Origin: Gaiellales bacterium
GTDB lineage: Bacteria; Actinomycetota; Thermoleophilia; RBG-16-64-13
Direction: 5' to 3'
DNA length: 51,648 nucleotides
Assembly: GCA_012719395.1 (NCBI GenBank)
Contig: JAAYAL010000012.1
Location: 1-51,648, forward strand
In this document: positions 16,694 through 26,586 of the stretch, in pieces
Numbering within the stretch: the first letter of the stretch is position 1
Layout: every line of letters starts with the position of its first letter
The notes under the pieces: model-generated
Seen by the model: only the letters and a program-made list of their open reading frames with translations
Database searches by the model: none
What the model was told of the DNA's origin: nothing
Position numbers and translations under genes: made by a program

Positions 16694-18238
16694 CTAGTTC
16701 AGGGCGCCCGTAGAGTCCGACGCCAGAGCGGAGGACGGCGCAGCGGGGAGGGGGGAGATCATCATGCTGCGTAGGTTGTCGTCCGCTTCCAGCGCGCGCA
16801 GGAGGGCGTTGATCACCTTGGGATCGAATTGGGTGCCTGCACAGCGCAGCATCTCTGGGACGGCCTCCGCGTGCGTGCGCCCGGAGCGATACGGCCGGTC
16901 AGAGCGGATGGCGTGGTAGGCGTCGGCGGCGGCGATGATCCGCGCCCCCAAGGGAATCTCCTCCGCTTTAAGGCGGAAAGGATACCCGGTTCCGTCGTAG
17001 CGTTCCTGGTGATGGAGCACCAGCGGAACCACGTCGCGCAGTTCCGGCGCCTGCTCGATGACCCTCTTGCCCAGCACCGGATGCTGCTTGATGCTGTGCC
17101 ACTCCTCCTCGGTGAGGGCGCCCTGTTTGGTGAGGATGGCATCGGGCACTCCGATCTTGCCCACGTCATGGAGCAGCCCACCTATGGTGACCCGGCCCAC
17201 TTCCGTCGTGCTCAGATGAAGTTCGCGCCCGATGGCCGCCGCCAGCGCGGAAACCACCCGGCTGTGGCTGTGTGTGTACCGGTCACGAACGTCCACGGCT
17301 GCAGCCAGGCTGCGCACGATGGTGTTGGGTGTGTACACGCCGGCACGGGGTTGGCCTTCTGCCTCCGTACGTGGGGGGAGCTTGCTGTAGGTTTGCGCTT
17401 GGTTCCCACCCAGCGTCTTGGCGAAGAGGACGGCGTAGGTGGCGGCGTCAACCAGTTGCGCGGCCGAATCGCCGTCCCGGGGGTAGGACGCCATCCCCAG
17501 GCTGACGGTGAGGCGAAGATCGCCATTGCGGGGAGTGCGGAAGCTCCAACCGGCCACATTCTTCCTGATGCGCTCGGCGATCTCCACTCCGCCCCTCTGG
17601 AAGGTGTGGGGGAGGATGAGGGCGAACTGATCACCACCGAAGCGGGCGCAGAGGTCGATGCTGCGTACCCACTCGCGCAGATGGTCGGCCAACTCGGCCA
17701 GGACCTGGTCGCCCACGCGGTAGCCGAAGCGGTCGTTGGTGGCGCGGAATTGATCAATGTCGACGATGAGGAGGGTGAAGCTCTCTCCGAAACGGTAGGC
17801 GCGTTCACATTCGTGCGCCAACCTGTCCTGGAATGCGCGGTGGCTGGCGGTACGCGTCAGCGGGTCCTGCACGATCCCCGTTGGTGGCTCCGCACGGACC
17901 TGCCTCGAGCCGGCGGCCTTCAGCGCCAGGATGCTGGCGGCGGCGATCAGGGCACAGAGGATCAGCAGCAGTTCGTCGCCTTTGTCCAGGCCCCAGGGCA
18001 GCCGATGGGGTGCGAACACGCGCAGCAGTCCCCACACACAGACCAGGCAGCCCACTGCCAGCCACACGGGAGCCCAGCCGCGATGCCGGCCGGGGTTTCC
18101 GTTGACGGTGAGGGCACACACGGCCATCAGGCAGACAAACGAAGCAACCAACAAACCGGTGCCCGCCGGTATGCGAAATGCAGGCGTTTGGTGCGCTCCT
18201 TTCTTCTCACCAGCCGGTTCGACAAGGGGTGTGGGCAA
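16694..18238 (-). CDS. membrane protein with degenerate GGDEF and HD-GYP domains (cyclic-di-GMP turnover)
   Basis: 514 residues from a TTG at 18238, a start I do not fully trust: it lies in a palindrome and has no clear SD, and no better codon exists for about 25 residues. Three hydrophobic segments (about 24-45, 54-72 and 88-108) precede a GGDEF domain whose active-site signature reads GGDQF (201-205). The allosteric-site pattern RxxD (RSID) just upstream is intact. The C-terminal HD-GYP domain is complete, with His357-Asp358 (HDVGKIG), HHQERYDGTGYP (GYP at 418-420) and the usual ADAY segment. Likely a cyclic-di-GMP phosphodiesterase with a GGDEF domain that may serve as a regulatory input. 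Confidence 0.85.
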   Translation of the reverse strand: MPTPLVEPAGEKKGAHQTPAFRIPAGTGLLVASFVCLMAVCALTVNGNPGRHRGWAPVWLAVGCLVCVWGLLRVFAPHRLPWGLDKGDELLLILCALIAAASILALKAAGSRQVRAEPPTGIVQDPLTRTASHRAFQDRLAHECERAYRFGESFTLLIVDIDQFRATNDRFGYRVGDQVLAELADHLREWVRSIDLCARFGGDQFALILPHTFQRGGVEIAERIRKNVAGWSFRTPRNGDLRLTVSLGMASYPRDGDSAAQLVDAATYAVLFAKTLGGNQAQTYSKLPPRTEAEGQPRAGVYTPNTIVRSLAAAVDVRDRYTHSHSRVVSALAAAIGRELHLSTTEVGRVTIGGLLHDVGKIGVPDAILTKQGALTEEEWHSIKQHPVLGKRVIEQAPELRDVVPLVLHHQERYDGTGYPFRLKAEEIPLGARIIAAADAYHAIRSDRPYRSGRTHAEAVPEMLRCAGTQFDPKVINALLRALEADDNLRSMMISPLPAAPSSALASDSTGALN

Positions 18239-18251
18239 TCCTGCAGGATTG
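18236..18251. promoter_or_regulatory. 16-bp perfect palindrome, candidate operator
   Basis: CAATCCTGCAGGATTG is a perfect 16-bp palindrome lying between the divergent HD-GYP and deacetylase genes. It abuts the -10 at 18253-18258 and covers the TTG proposed as the HD-GYP start. A dimeric regulator bound here could control both directions. The regulator is not identified. Confidence 0.5.
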
Positions 18252-18252
18252 G

Positions 18253-18258
18253 CATAAT
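18253..18258 (+). promoter_or_regulatory. -10 element for a leaderless deacetylase transcript
   Basis: CATAAT matches five of six bases of the -10 consensus. The expected start of transcription, about seven bases after it, falls on the ATG at 18265, which would make the mRNA leaderless. No -35 is seen; the palindrome fills that area. Confidence 0.45.
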
Positions 18259-18264
18259 GGTCTC

Positions 18265-19116
18265 ATGGACAGTGGCCGGGGACTTGGGTTCTTTGTGGTT
18301 GGGCTGGCGATTCTGCTGGCGGCCGGCGTGGGCCTCGTTGGGTGTGGCTCGCCGGCAACCACCTCTGTCACCCAGCCACCGGTTTCCCTCACTGTGGCCA
18401 CCACCACCTCCACCGATTCCGGCTCCAGCACATCCACCGCCTCCGTCTCCTCCACCACCACGTCTCTCACCACCCCCACCACCGGCACCTCCTCTGTCCC
18501 GGCGGGGGGTAAGGAGTACAGCGTCCTGCCCACGGAGGACAAGGTAGTGGCTCTCACCTTTGACGCCGCTTACGAGCCCGCTCCGCTGGCCGGTATCCTG
18601 GCGGCCCTCGAGGAGGCGGATGCCATGGGCACCTTCTTCCTCACCGGCGAGTTTGTGGAGGATTTCCCCGCGGAGGTCGCCGCCATCCGCGCGGCCGGAT
18701 ACGCCATCGGCAGCCACTCCTACTCCCATCCAGACTTCGTGGAGCTGGGCGACGCTGAGATTCGCAAGCAGCTCTATACCACGGCGCAGCTCCTGGACGC
18801 GGCCAATGTGGCGGATCCGCGACCTCTCTTCCGGTTCCCCTACGGTTCACGTGATGAGCGCACGCTGAGCCTGCTGGGAGAGGAGGGCTATGTGAGCTTC
18901 TTCTGGACCATCGACACCATGGACTGGAAGCCGGAGAGGACCACGACGGAAATCAGGCAGGTGATCCTGGACAAGCTGCGGCCTGGTGCCATCGTCCTCA
19001 TGCACGTGGGCAGCCCGCAGACCGCAGAGATACTGCCACGGATACTGGCTGACCTCACCGAACGCGGCTACCGCACCATTGGGCTGCGCGAGGCACTGGC
19101 CGCGTACGGCGGTTGA
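18265..19116 (+). CDS. polysaccharide deacetylase (NodB-type) lipoprotein
   Basis: 283 residues from the ATG at 18265; the upstream in-frame ATG at 18178 lies inside the divergent gene. A signal peptide ends in a lipobox (LVGC, near residue 25). A Thr/Ser-rich linker of about 50 residues follows, then a NodB homology domain. Motif 1 is LTFDAAYEP with Asp100; the second Asp of the usual TFDD is replaced, as in the PdaA-like TFDxGYE group. The metal histidines are His151 and His155 (SHSYSH). RFPYGS, DTMDWK and IVLMHVG form motifs 3-5. It probably deacetylates peptidoglycan or another wall glycan at the outer membrane face. Confidence 0.9.
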   Translation: MDSGRGLGFFVVGLAILLAAGVGLVGCGSPATTSVTQPPVSLTVATTTSTDSGSSTSTASVSSTTTSLTTPTTGTSSVPAGGKEYSVLPTEDKVVALTFDAAYEPAPLAGILAALEEADAMGTFFLTGEFVEDFPAEVAAIRAAGYAIGSHSYSHPDFVELGDAEIRKQLYTTAQLLDAANVADPRPLFRFPYGSRDERTLSLLGEEGYVSFFWTIDTMDWKPERTTTEIRQVILDKLRPGAIVLMHVGSPQTAEILPRILADLTERGYRTIGLREALAAYGG

Positions 19117-19176
19117 ACCAGAGCTGGAGCCGTTGGGCGGGCAATGGCCCGGCACCGGCGTGATCGTCCGGCCTGG

Positions 19177-19776
19177 TCAGGAGTAGCGCTGCTCCTTCCA
19201 GGGATCGCCCAACTCGTGGTATCCCACCGACTCCCAGTAGCCCAGTCTCCTCTCAGCCATGAACTCGATCTCGGTCATCCACTTGGCGCTCTTCCAGAAG
19301 TAGAGGCGGGGCACGACCAGTCGCACGGGGCCGCCGTGCTCGTCGGAGAGGGGGGAACCCTCATACTCATAGGCCGCCAAGACGTCATCGCGCAGTAGTT
19401 CCTCCAAGGGGAGGTTGGTGGTCCAGGCGCGGTCGCCGTGCACCAGAACGTGACGGGCGGTGGGCAGGATGCGGGTGCCGGCGAGAAGGTCGGCGATCTG
19501 CACCCCCATCCAATGGGTGTCTAGCATGGACCAGGTGGTGACGCAGTGGATGTCCGACACCTGGCTGGTGGCGGGGAGGGCCAGGATGTCCTCCAGCGAG
19601 AAACGAAGCGGCGGGTCTACCAGGCCGGTGACGCGCAGGACCCAGGAACTGCGATCCAGGTGGCGGACGGATCCGGTCTGCAACACGGGCAAACGCTCAA
19701 CCACGTGTTGGCCGGGGGGAACCCGCGCAGCCAGGCGCGACGGGAGATCGGGTCTCTTGCCGAACAGAGGAGCCAT
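19177..19776 (-). CDS. molybdopterin-dependent oxidoreductase, sulfite-oxidase fold
   Basis: 199 residues with the sulfite-oxidase-type molybdopterin-binding fold. Cys78 in DIHCVTTWS is the expected molybdenum ligand, and HGGPVRLVVPRLYFWKSAKW matches the conserved cofactor loop. No signal peptide or Tat motif is seen, so the protein should be cytosolic, unlike MsrP (YedY). It lacks the haem and dimerisation domains of full sulfite oxidases. A ferredoxin gene lies about 100 bases upstream on the same strand and may supply or accept electrons. The substrate is unknown. Confidence 0.88.
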   Translation of the reverse strand: MAPLFGKRPDLPSRLAARVPPGQHVVERLPVLQTGSVRHLDRSSWVLRVTGLVDPPLRFSLEDILALPATSQVSDIHCVTTWSMLDTHWMGVQIADLLAGTRILPTARHVLVHGDRAWTTNLPLEELLRDDVLAAYEYEGSPLSDEHGGPVRLVVPRLYFWKSAKWMTEIEFMAERRLGYWESVGYHELGDPWKEQRYS

Positions 19777-19801
19777 TGGTCCTCCACTTCCTCAGAAAGG
19801 C

Positions 19802-19826
19802 AGAGGGCCGCGTGCCGCGGCCCTCT
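19802..19826 (-). terminator. hairpin between ferredoxin and molybdopterin oxidoreductase genes
   Basis: A perfect 11-bp stem (19802-19812 with 19816-19826) with a three-base loop. On the minus strand it follows the ferredoxin stop and is followed by a short T-rich CCTTTCTG. It could end most ferredoxin transcripts and let some read into the oxidoreductase gene. Confidence 0.55.
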
Positions 19827-19874
19827 CGATTCCTGCCGGTCGCCGCGCCAGAGGGGCGGCAATCCCTAGTGGGG

Positions 19875-20063
19875 CTACTCCAGCGAGATGGCGCCTTCCG
19901 GGCAGTTCTCGGCCGCTTCTTCGCAGCAGCCGGCATCCTCGCAGGCGTTGGGATCGATGACATGGCTGATGCCATCGTCGCCGACTTCGAACACGTCCGG
20001 GCAGGTGTCTTCGCAAATGCCGCAGCCTGTGCAGAGGTCAGGGTCGATTTTCGGAATAGACAT
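19875..20063 (-). CDS. ferredoxin, single 4Fe-4S type
   Basis: 62 residues from the ATG at 20063, which has a perfect AGGAGG SD; a longer frame starting at 20183 has none. Cys11, Cys14 and Cys17 (CTGCGIC) plus the remote Cys54 (NCPEGAI) should hold one [4Fe-4S] cluster. Cys21 and a central Cys (41, 46 or 47) are placed as in Desulfovibrio gigas ferredoxin, where the pair forms a disulfide. The protein is acidic. It probably carries low-potential electrons, possibly for the molybdopterin enzyme downstream. Confidence 0.92.
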   Translation of the reverse strand: MSIPKIDPDLCTGCGICEDTCPDVFEVGDDGISHVIDPNACEDAGCCEEAAENCPEGAISLE

Positions 20064-20096
20064 GCCGCTCCTCCTGTTGCAATCACGTGCGACCCT

Positions 20097-20125
20097 ATAT
20101 AAGCAGAGGCCGGGTGCGACTGCAA
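20097..20125 (-). promoter_or_regulatory. ferredoxin promoter
   Basis: On the minus strand, TTGCAG (20120-20125), a 17-base spacer and TTATAT (20097-20102) form a good sigma-70-type promoter. Transcription would start near 20090, giving a leader of about 27 bases that contains the AGGAGG of the ferredoxin gene. Confidence 0.6.
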
Positions 20126-20132
20126 GGAGAAC

Positions 20133-20161
20133 TGTGCCCGGGCTCGGCGCATGTGCCCGGG
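20133..20161. repeat. pair of 10-bp direct repeats upstream of tilS
   Basis: TGTGCCCGGG occurs at 20133-20142 and again at 20152-20161, a 19-base period, each copy containing the palindrome CCCGGG. They lie in the divergent ferredoxin-tilS control region and could be tandem regulator sites. Confidence 0.4.
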
Positions 20162-20231
20162 TGCTAATTTCTGTAGCGGGCATTTGTGGCGCAGTCCCTG
20201 CATCTGAGCATGAGAAGAGGGTGGGCTTGAG

Positions 20232-21722
20232 GTGGACGTGACGGCATCAGGGGCGCAATCGCCGGTGTCGACCGGGGCGGTGCGCGCGGTTGTGCGCTGG
20301 CTTTGCCTGCGGCATGGGCTCCTGGGGGGCGGGAGCCTCTTGGCCATGGTCTCGGGTGGCCAGGACTCCATGACCCTGCTGCACCTGCTTGCGGGCGGGT
20401 TGTGGGGCGGGATGGAGGAAGCCGGTGCGGGCCGGGATCCGCTTCCGCGTCCGCGGTCTGTCACCTGCCTTCACGTCAATCACCATCTTCGTGGGGAGGA
20501 GAGCGAAGCGGATCAGAGGCTGGTGGAAGCGACATGTGCCGGATTGGGCCTGTCGTTGGAGGTGGTCCATTGCCCCATCGACAAGGCGGCGGGGAACGTG
20601 CAGGAGGAGGCGCGGGAGGCGCGGAGGGCGGCGGCCCGCAGGGCCGCCGCCCGCTGGGCCGCCGCAGGCATAGCCACCGGGCACACCTTGGACGACCAGG
20701 TGGAGACGCTGCTCTACCGGCTGGGCCGCTACGGCGGGCCGGCCTCGCTGCGGGCAATGAAGCCTCGGGACGGCCTCTTCATCCGACCACTGCTGGCCGT
20801 GCGCCGCGTTGCCACCGAGGCGTACTGTCGGGCCATGGGGCTGGACTTCGCCGTGGACAGGGGTAACAACTACCCGGGGTACGCGCGGACCCGCATCAGG
20901 CAGGCGCTGATGCCGGCTTGGGAGGAAGCGGTTCCCGGCGCCGCTGAGGCGGCGGCGCGGGCGGCGGAACTGGTGGGGGAGATGATGGAGGCGGTGGGGC
21001 CGCACATTGCCGCAGCCCTGGCCGGCGCCTCGCCTGGTGGGGGGGCGCGGAAGGGGCCGTGGGGAGTCGAGGGGCTGCAGGAGTTCTCGGCGGAGCGGCT
21101 GCGCTGCCTGCCGTATGAGCTCCGCCGTCTGGTGCTGCATCGCCTGCTGGAATGTCACGAGGGGACGGAGGTGACCAGGGCCCGCGTGGAGGGAATGGAT
21201 GCGCTGCTATCGGGGCCGGCCTGCGCGCACCTGAGCCTGGGAGGGGGGTGGTCCCTGCAGAAGCACTACGATCGCGTCCGCCTGCAGCGGGCGGATCCTG
21301 CACAGGTCACGCACTGGGCGGGTGGGTGTGCCGGCGCGCCTGCCGTTGACTTGCCCGTGCCCGGTCAGGTGCGCTGGAACCACCTGGAGCTCACTGCCCA
21401 GGTGGGGTACCCCCTTCGCGCCGGGAGCTCCGTAGCGGAGGTGTTCGTGGATGCCCGCTCGCTGTCGCCCGCGCTTCGCGTGCGGGCCTGGCAGCCGGGG
21501 GACCGGTTGCGCCCCCTCGGTGCCGGCGGCAACCGCAAAGTGCAGGATATCTTCACGGAGGCCCGCGTTCCGCGCCATCTGCGGCATCGTGTGCCGCTGT
21601 TCGTGGCCGGCGAGCGCATCGTCTGGGTGGGCGGCCTCTGCGTGAGCGAAGAGAGTAGAATATGCCGGGCGACGCAGACTGTGTCCCGCTTGGCCATCAG
21701 CTCGGAGACAGGAATGATGTAG
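20232..21722 (+). CDS. tilS: tRNA(Ile)-lysidine synthetase
   Basis: 496 residues from GTG 20232. The PP-loop SGGQDS is at residues 41-46. It is followed by the family's HVNHHLRGEES segment and TGHTLDDQVETLLYRL. The C-terminal part has the VRAWQPGDRLRPLG and RKVQDIF elements of the TilS C-terminal domain. The enzyme uses ATP and lysine to modify C34 of the AUA-decoding tRNA-Ile, an essential reaction. It directly abuts hpt (no spacer), the conserved neighbour in Actinobacteria and Bacillota. Confidence 0.93.
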   Translation: MDVTASGAQSPVSTGAVRAVVRWLCLRHGLLGGGSLLAMVSGGQDSMTLLHLLAGGLWGGMEEAGAGRDPLPRPRSVTCLHVNHHLRGEESEADQRLVEATCAGLGLSLEVVHCPIDKAAGNVQEEAREARRAAARRAAARWAAAGIATGHTLDDQVETLLYRLGRYGGPASLRAMKPRDGLFIRPLLAVRRVATEAYCRAMGLDFAVDRGNNYPGYARTRIRQALMPAWEEAVPGAAEAAARAAELVGEMMEAVGPHIAAALAGASPGGGARKGPWGVEGLQEFSAERLRCLPYELRRLVLHRLLECHEGTEVTRARVEGMDALLSGPACAHLSLGGGWSLQKHYDRVRLQRADPAQVTHWAGGCAGAPAVDLPVPGQVRWNHLELTAQVGYPLRAGSSVAEVFVDARSLSPALRVRAWQPGDRLRPLGAGGNRKVQDIFTEARVPRHLRHRVPLFVAGERIVWVGGLCVSEESRICRATQTVSRLAISSETGMM

Positions 21723-22238
21723 ATGAAGATACTCATCGGGGAAGATGAGCTGCAGTCCCGGATCGATCAGCTGGCAGAGCAAATCACCCGGGACTACAAA
21801 GGCCTACAGCCGGTCATCATCTGCGTGCTCAAGGGGGCGGTGATCTTCGTCGCGGATCTGGTGCGACGGTTGGACTTCGATTTGGAAATGGACTTCATGG
21901 CGGTGTCCAGCTACGGGATGACAACGGACAGCTCAGGTGTGGTCCGCATTCTGAAGGACCTGGACATGGACATCAGAGACCGGCACGTGCTGATCGTGGA
22001 AGATATCATCGACTCGGGGCTGACGCTCACGTACCTGCTGAAGAACCTTAATTCCCGCGGGCCGGCCAGCGTGGAGATCTGTGCGTTGCTGGACAAGCCG
22101 GATAGGCGGAAGGCCGCTTTGCCCTGTCGCTACCTGGGCTTCTCCATCCCGGACAAGTTCGTCATCGGGTATGGGCTGGACCACGCGGAGAAGGGCCGCA
22201 ATCTTCCGTACATAGGATTGATGGAGGACGAAGCCTGA
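21723..22238 (+). CDS. hpt: hypoxanthine phosphoribosyltransferase
   Basis: 171 residues. The PRPP-binding loop VLIVEDIIDSGLTL lies at 89-102. An N-terminal VLKGAVIFVADL segment and the C-terminal KFVIGYGLDHAEKGRNLPYIG stretch are typical of bacterial Hpt. It salvages hypoxanthine and guanine to IMP and GMP with PRPP. The start immediately follows the tilS stop, so the two are probably co-translated; tilS-hpt-ftsH is a widely conserved order. Confidence 0.94.
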   Translation: MKILIGEDELQSRIDQLAEQITRDYKGLQPVIICVLKGAVIFVADLVRRLDFDLEMDFMAVSSYGMTTDSSGVVRILKDLDMDIRDRHVLIVEDIIDSGLTLTYLLKNLNSRGPASVEICALLDKPDRRKAALPCRYLGFSIPDKFVIGYGLDHAEKGRNLPYIGLMEDEA

Positions 22239-22326
22239 TCGTCCGGGCAACCGTGGCCCAAGGGTCTCTGGGCATCGCTTTGCTGGTTCCCGCTCGCCTG
22301 GCTTCACAATGGGATAGTTCGGGGCG

Positions 22327-22335
22327 TGTTAAGAT
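22327..22335 (+). promoter_or_regulatory. extended -10 promoter of ftsH
   Basis: TGTTAAGAT matches the extended -10 pattern. The predicted start near 22342 gives a leader of about 30 bases containing the hairpin at 22349-22365. The 133-base hpt-ftsH gap makes a separate promoter likely. Confidence 0.5.
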
Positions 22336-22348
22336 TATTCCAGTGCGT

Positions 22349-22365
22349 ATCCTTTATGAAGGGAT
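22349..22365 (+). promoter_or_regulatory. SD-sequestering RNA hairpin in the ftsH leader
   Basis: ATCCTTT (22349-22355) can pair with AAGGGAT and its 5' neighbour (22359-22365) in a seven-pair stem, one G-U, with a three-base loop. The right arm contains the whole SD (AAGGGA), seven bases before the TTG start of ftsH. The layout is that of a simple RNA thermometer. This is inference from pairing only. Confidence 0.45.
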
Positions 22366-22371
22366 GATTCC

Positions 22372-24333
<1,962 letters not shown>

Positions 24334-24342
24334 CGCGGCGGG

Positions 24343-24924
24343 GTGGCGGAGGTGGACGCGGCCAAGATTCGGCAGGGAGTCCGTCTGATCCTCGAGGGTA
24401 TCGGGGAGGATCCTGAGCGCGACGGTCTGCTGGAGACCCCACGCCGGGTGGCCCAGATGTATGAGGAAATCCTGAGCGGCATTGGACGCGACCTCGCTCC
24501 CATCGTGGAGTGCATGCCGTCTGATACCCACCAGGAGCTGGTGCTCATCAAGGACATCCCCTTCTACTCCATATGTGAGCACCACCTCACCCCGTTCTTC
24601 GGCATGGCGCACTTGGGCTACATACCGTCGTTGGGCGGCAAGATCGTCGGCATTTCCAAACTGGCGCGCTTGGTGCAGGCGGCGGCTGCCCGGCTGCAGT
24701 TGCAGGAGAGACTCACCAGTACCATTGCCGACACCATGGTGGAGAAGCTGGAGCCGGCCGGCGTCATGGTGCTGCTGCAGGCCGAGCACCTGTGCATGTC
24801 CATGCGGGGCGTGCGCACGGTGGGCGCACAGACGGTCACCTCGGCCGTGCGGGGCGTCTTCCGCAGCAATGCCGCCAGCAGGGCGGAGGTGCTGGCCCTC
24901 ATCGGCGCATCGCCGCGCGCGTAG
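24343..24924 (+). CDS. folE: GTP cyclohydrolase I
   Basis: 193 residues from GTG 24343. The zinc site and active site are visible in [12 protein letters not shown] (Cys78, His81) and in [12 protein letters not shown]. The enzyme converts GTP to 7,8-dihydroneopterin triphosphate, the first folate step. It opens the folE-folP-folB-folK run, nine bases after ftsH, the order seen in Mycobacterium. Confidence 0.95.
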   Translation: MAEVDAAKIRQGVRLILEGIGEDPERDGLLETPRRVAQMYEEILSGIGRDLAPIVECMPSDTHQELVLIKDIPFYSICEHHLTPFFGMAHLGYIPSLGGKIVGISKLARLVQAAAARLQLQERLTSTIADTMVEKLEPAGVMVLLQAEHLCMSMRGVRTVGAQTVTSAVRGVFRSNAASRAEVLALIGASPRA

Positions 24925-24989
24925 CCCGGCAGCCGGCGCACGTGTCCGCCGCCCGCTCTCCCCACATCGTTCACTTCAGGAGGTAAGGC

Positions 24990-26207
24990 GTGATCCCCGC
25001 TACCGGAATGCCGCAAGTGGTTGCCCTGCACGATCTGAACGAGGCGCGTGCCCTCATGCGGCACATGGGTGTGTCCGAGGGCGGCGTGGACATCATGGAC
25101 AAGAAAGGGCTGTTCCGCGTGCTGCGCCTGACGGGGCTCGACACTCGAGCGGCCAGCATCCTCAAGCAGGAGATGCTTTCCCGCGGTGGCGAGGTGGCCA
25201 CCTCGCGCCGGGTGTACGAGTTGCGGGGAGGGGAGGCGGAGTGCCTGGTCATGGGCACGTTGTCCCAGTTCGACCGTCTGCTGCCCAAGCTGCGCAGCCA
25301 GCCTTTCGGCCTACGTCTATTGGCCGAATCCATGGCGGGGGCGCTGCAACAGTACGACGCGCCCCGGCGTGTCTCCCACCCGCTGCTGGATCTTTCGGAG
25401 CCTCCCGTGGTGATGGGTATCCTCAACGTCACTCCTGACTCTTTCTCTGACGGAGGCGACTTCCTGGAGGTGGCCTCCGCCGTGGAGCGCGTCCACCAGA
25501 TGGTGGAGGAGGGAGCGCAGTTGGTGGACGTGGGTGCGGACTCCAGCCGGCCTTGGTCGGAGGGAGTGGGCGCAGAGGAAGAGACGCGTCGCCTGCTGCC
25601 GGTGCTGGAGGCGCTGGGGCCTGGTTTCCCCGTCCCGCTGTGCGTGGATACCCGCCGGGCTCCCGTGGCCGCCGCGGCGCTGGAGGCGGGCGCCTCCATA
25701 GTGAATGACATCTCCGCCCTCCGTGCCGATCCGCAGATGGTGGCGGTGGTGCGCGACGCGGGCTGCCCTCTGATACTCATGCACATGCTGGGGACGCCGG
25801 CCACCATGCAGGACAACCCCGTCTACGAGGACGTGGTGGAGGACGTGTATTCCTTCTTCCTGGAACGGCTCAGCTTTGCGGTGGACGAAGGCATAACTGA
25901 GGCCAATTTGCTGCTGGACCCGGGAATCGGCTTCGGGAAGCTCCTGGAGCACAATCTCCAACTGCTCCGGCATTTGGGGAGCTTCCGCTCGCTGGGAAGG
26001 CCGCTGGTGCTGGGCGCTTCGCGCAAGGCCTTCCTGGGCAGGTTGCTGGATCAACCCGAGCCCAAAGGGCGTCTCGCGGGCACGGTGGCCACTACGGTGA
26101 TGGCCGGGATGCAGGGCGTGGACATCGTCCGCGTGCACGACGTCAGGGAGAACGTGGAGGCTGCCAGAGTACTGCGCGCCGTGGTTTCCGGTTCGCCCCA
26201 GGAGTGA
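24990..26207 (+). CDS. folP: dihydropteroate synthase with N-terminal extension
   Basis: 405 residues from GTG 24990, backed by a perfect AGGAGGT SD. The DHPS core starts near residue 137 with VVMGILNVTPDSFSDGG. The pterin/PABA-binding elements VDVGADSSRP, VNDISALRAD, ILMHMLGTPATMQ and LLDPGIGFGK follow in order, ending with the GASRKAFLG and RVHDVREN segments. The first ~135 residues are an additional domain absent from E. coli FolP; it contains an MDKKGLFRVLRL segment and looks globular. Similar extended forms are known in some Clostridia and archaea, but its role is not known. It joins dihydropterin pyrophosphate and p-aminobenzoate. Confidence 0.92.
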   Translation: MIPATGMPQVVALHDLNEARALMRHMGVSEGGVDIMDKKGLFRVLRLTGLDTRAASILKQEMLSRGGEVATSRRVYELRGGEAECLVMGTLSQFDRLLPKLRSQPFGLRLLAESMAGALQQYDAPRRVSHPLLDLSEPPVVMGILNVTPDSFSDGGDFLEVASAVERVHQMVEEGAQLVDVGADSSRPWSEGVGAEEETRRLLPVLEALGPGFPVPLCVDTRRAPVAAAALEAGASIVNDISALRADPQMVAVVRDAGCPLILMHMLGTPATMQDNPVYEDVVEDVYSFFLERLSFAVDEGITEANLLLDPGIGFGKLLEHNLQLLRHLGSFRSLGRPLVLGASRKAFLGRLLDQPEPKGRLAGTVATTVMAGMQGVDIVRVHDVRENVEAARVLRAVVSGSPQE

Positions 26208-26213
26208 GGCACC

Positions 26214-26585
26214 ATGACTGTCATCTCCCTGCAGGGACTGGAGGTCTTCGCTTTCCACGGGGTGGCCGAGGAAGAGCGGCGGCTGGGAGCCCGGTTCCTG
26301 CTGGACATTGAGCTGACGGTGGATCACTGCCCCGCGGAGGAAACCGACGCACTGGAGGACACCGTCGACTACGGGCGTGTGGCGGCGCTGGCGGAAGCCA
26401 TCGCCGCCGGCAGCAGCTTCAGGTTGCTGGAGCGTGTGGCGGGGGCTGTGGCCGACGGCATCATGGCCGAGATCCCGGTGGACATGGTGACCGTGCGGGT
26501 CACCAAGACGGCGGTGCCTCTGCCCCAGAAGGTGGCGGGGGCGTCTGTGAAGGTGGAAAGGGTCAGAATGGCACGGGGGCATTGA
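26214..26585 (+). CDS. folB: dihydroneopterin aldolase
   Basis: 123 residues. The N-terminus VISLQGLEVFAFHGVAEEERRLG and the central DTVDYGRVAAL are hallmark FolB segments, and the final VRVTKTAVPLP completes the fold. It converts dihydroneopterin to 6-hydroxymethyl-dihydropterin. Six bases separate it from folP and one from folK, so the folate genes are one transcript. Confidence 0.94.
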   Translation: MTVISLQGLEVFAFHGVAEEERRLGARFLLDIELTVDHCPAEETDALEDTVDYGRVAALAEAIAAGSSFRLLERVAGAVADGIMAEIPVDMVTVRVTKTAVPLPQKVAGASVKVERVRMARGH

Positions 26586-26586
26586 C

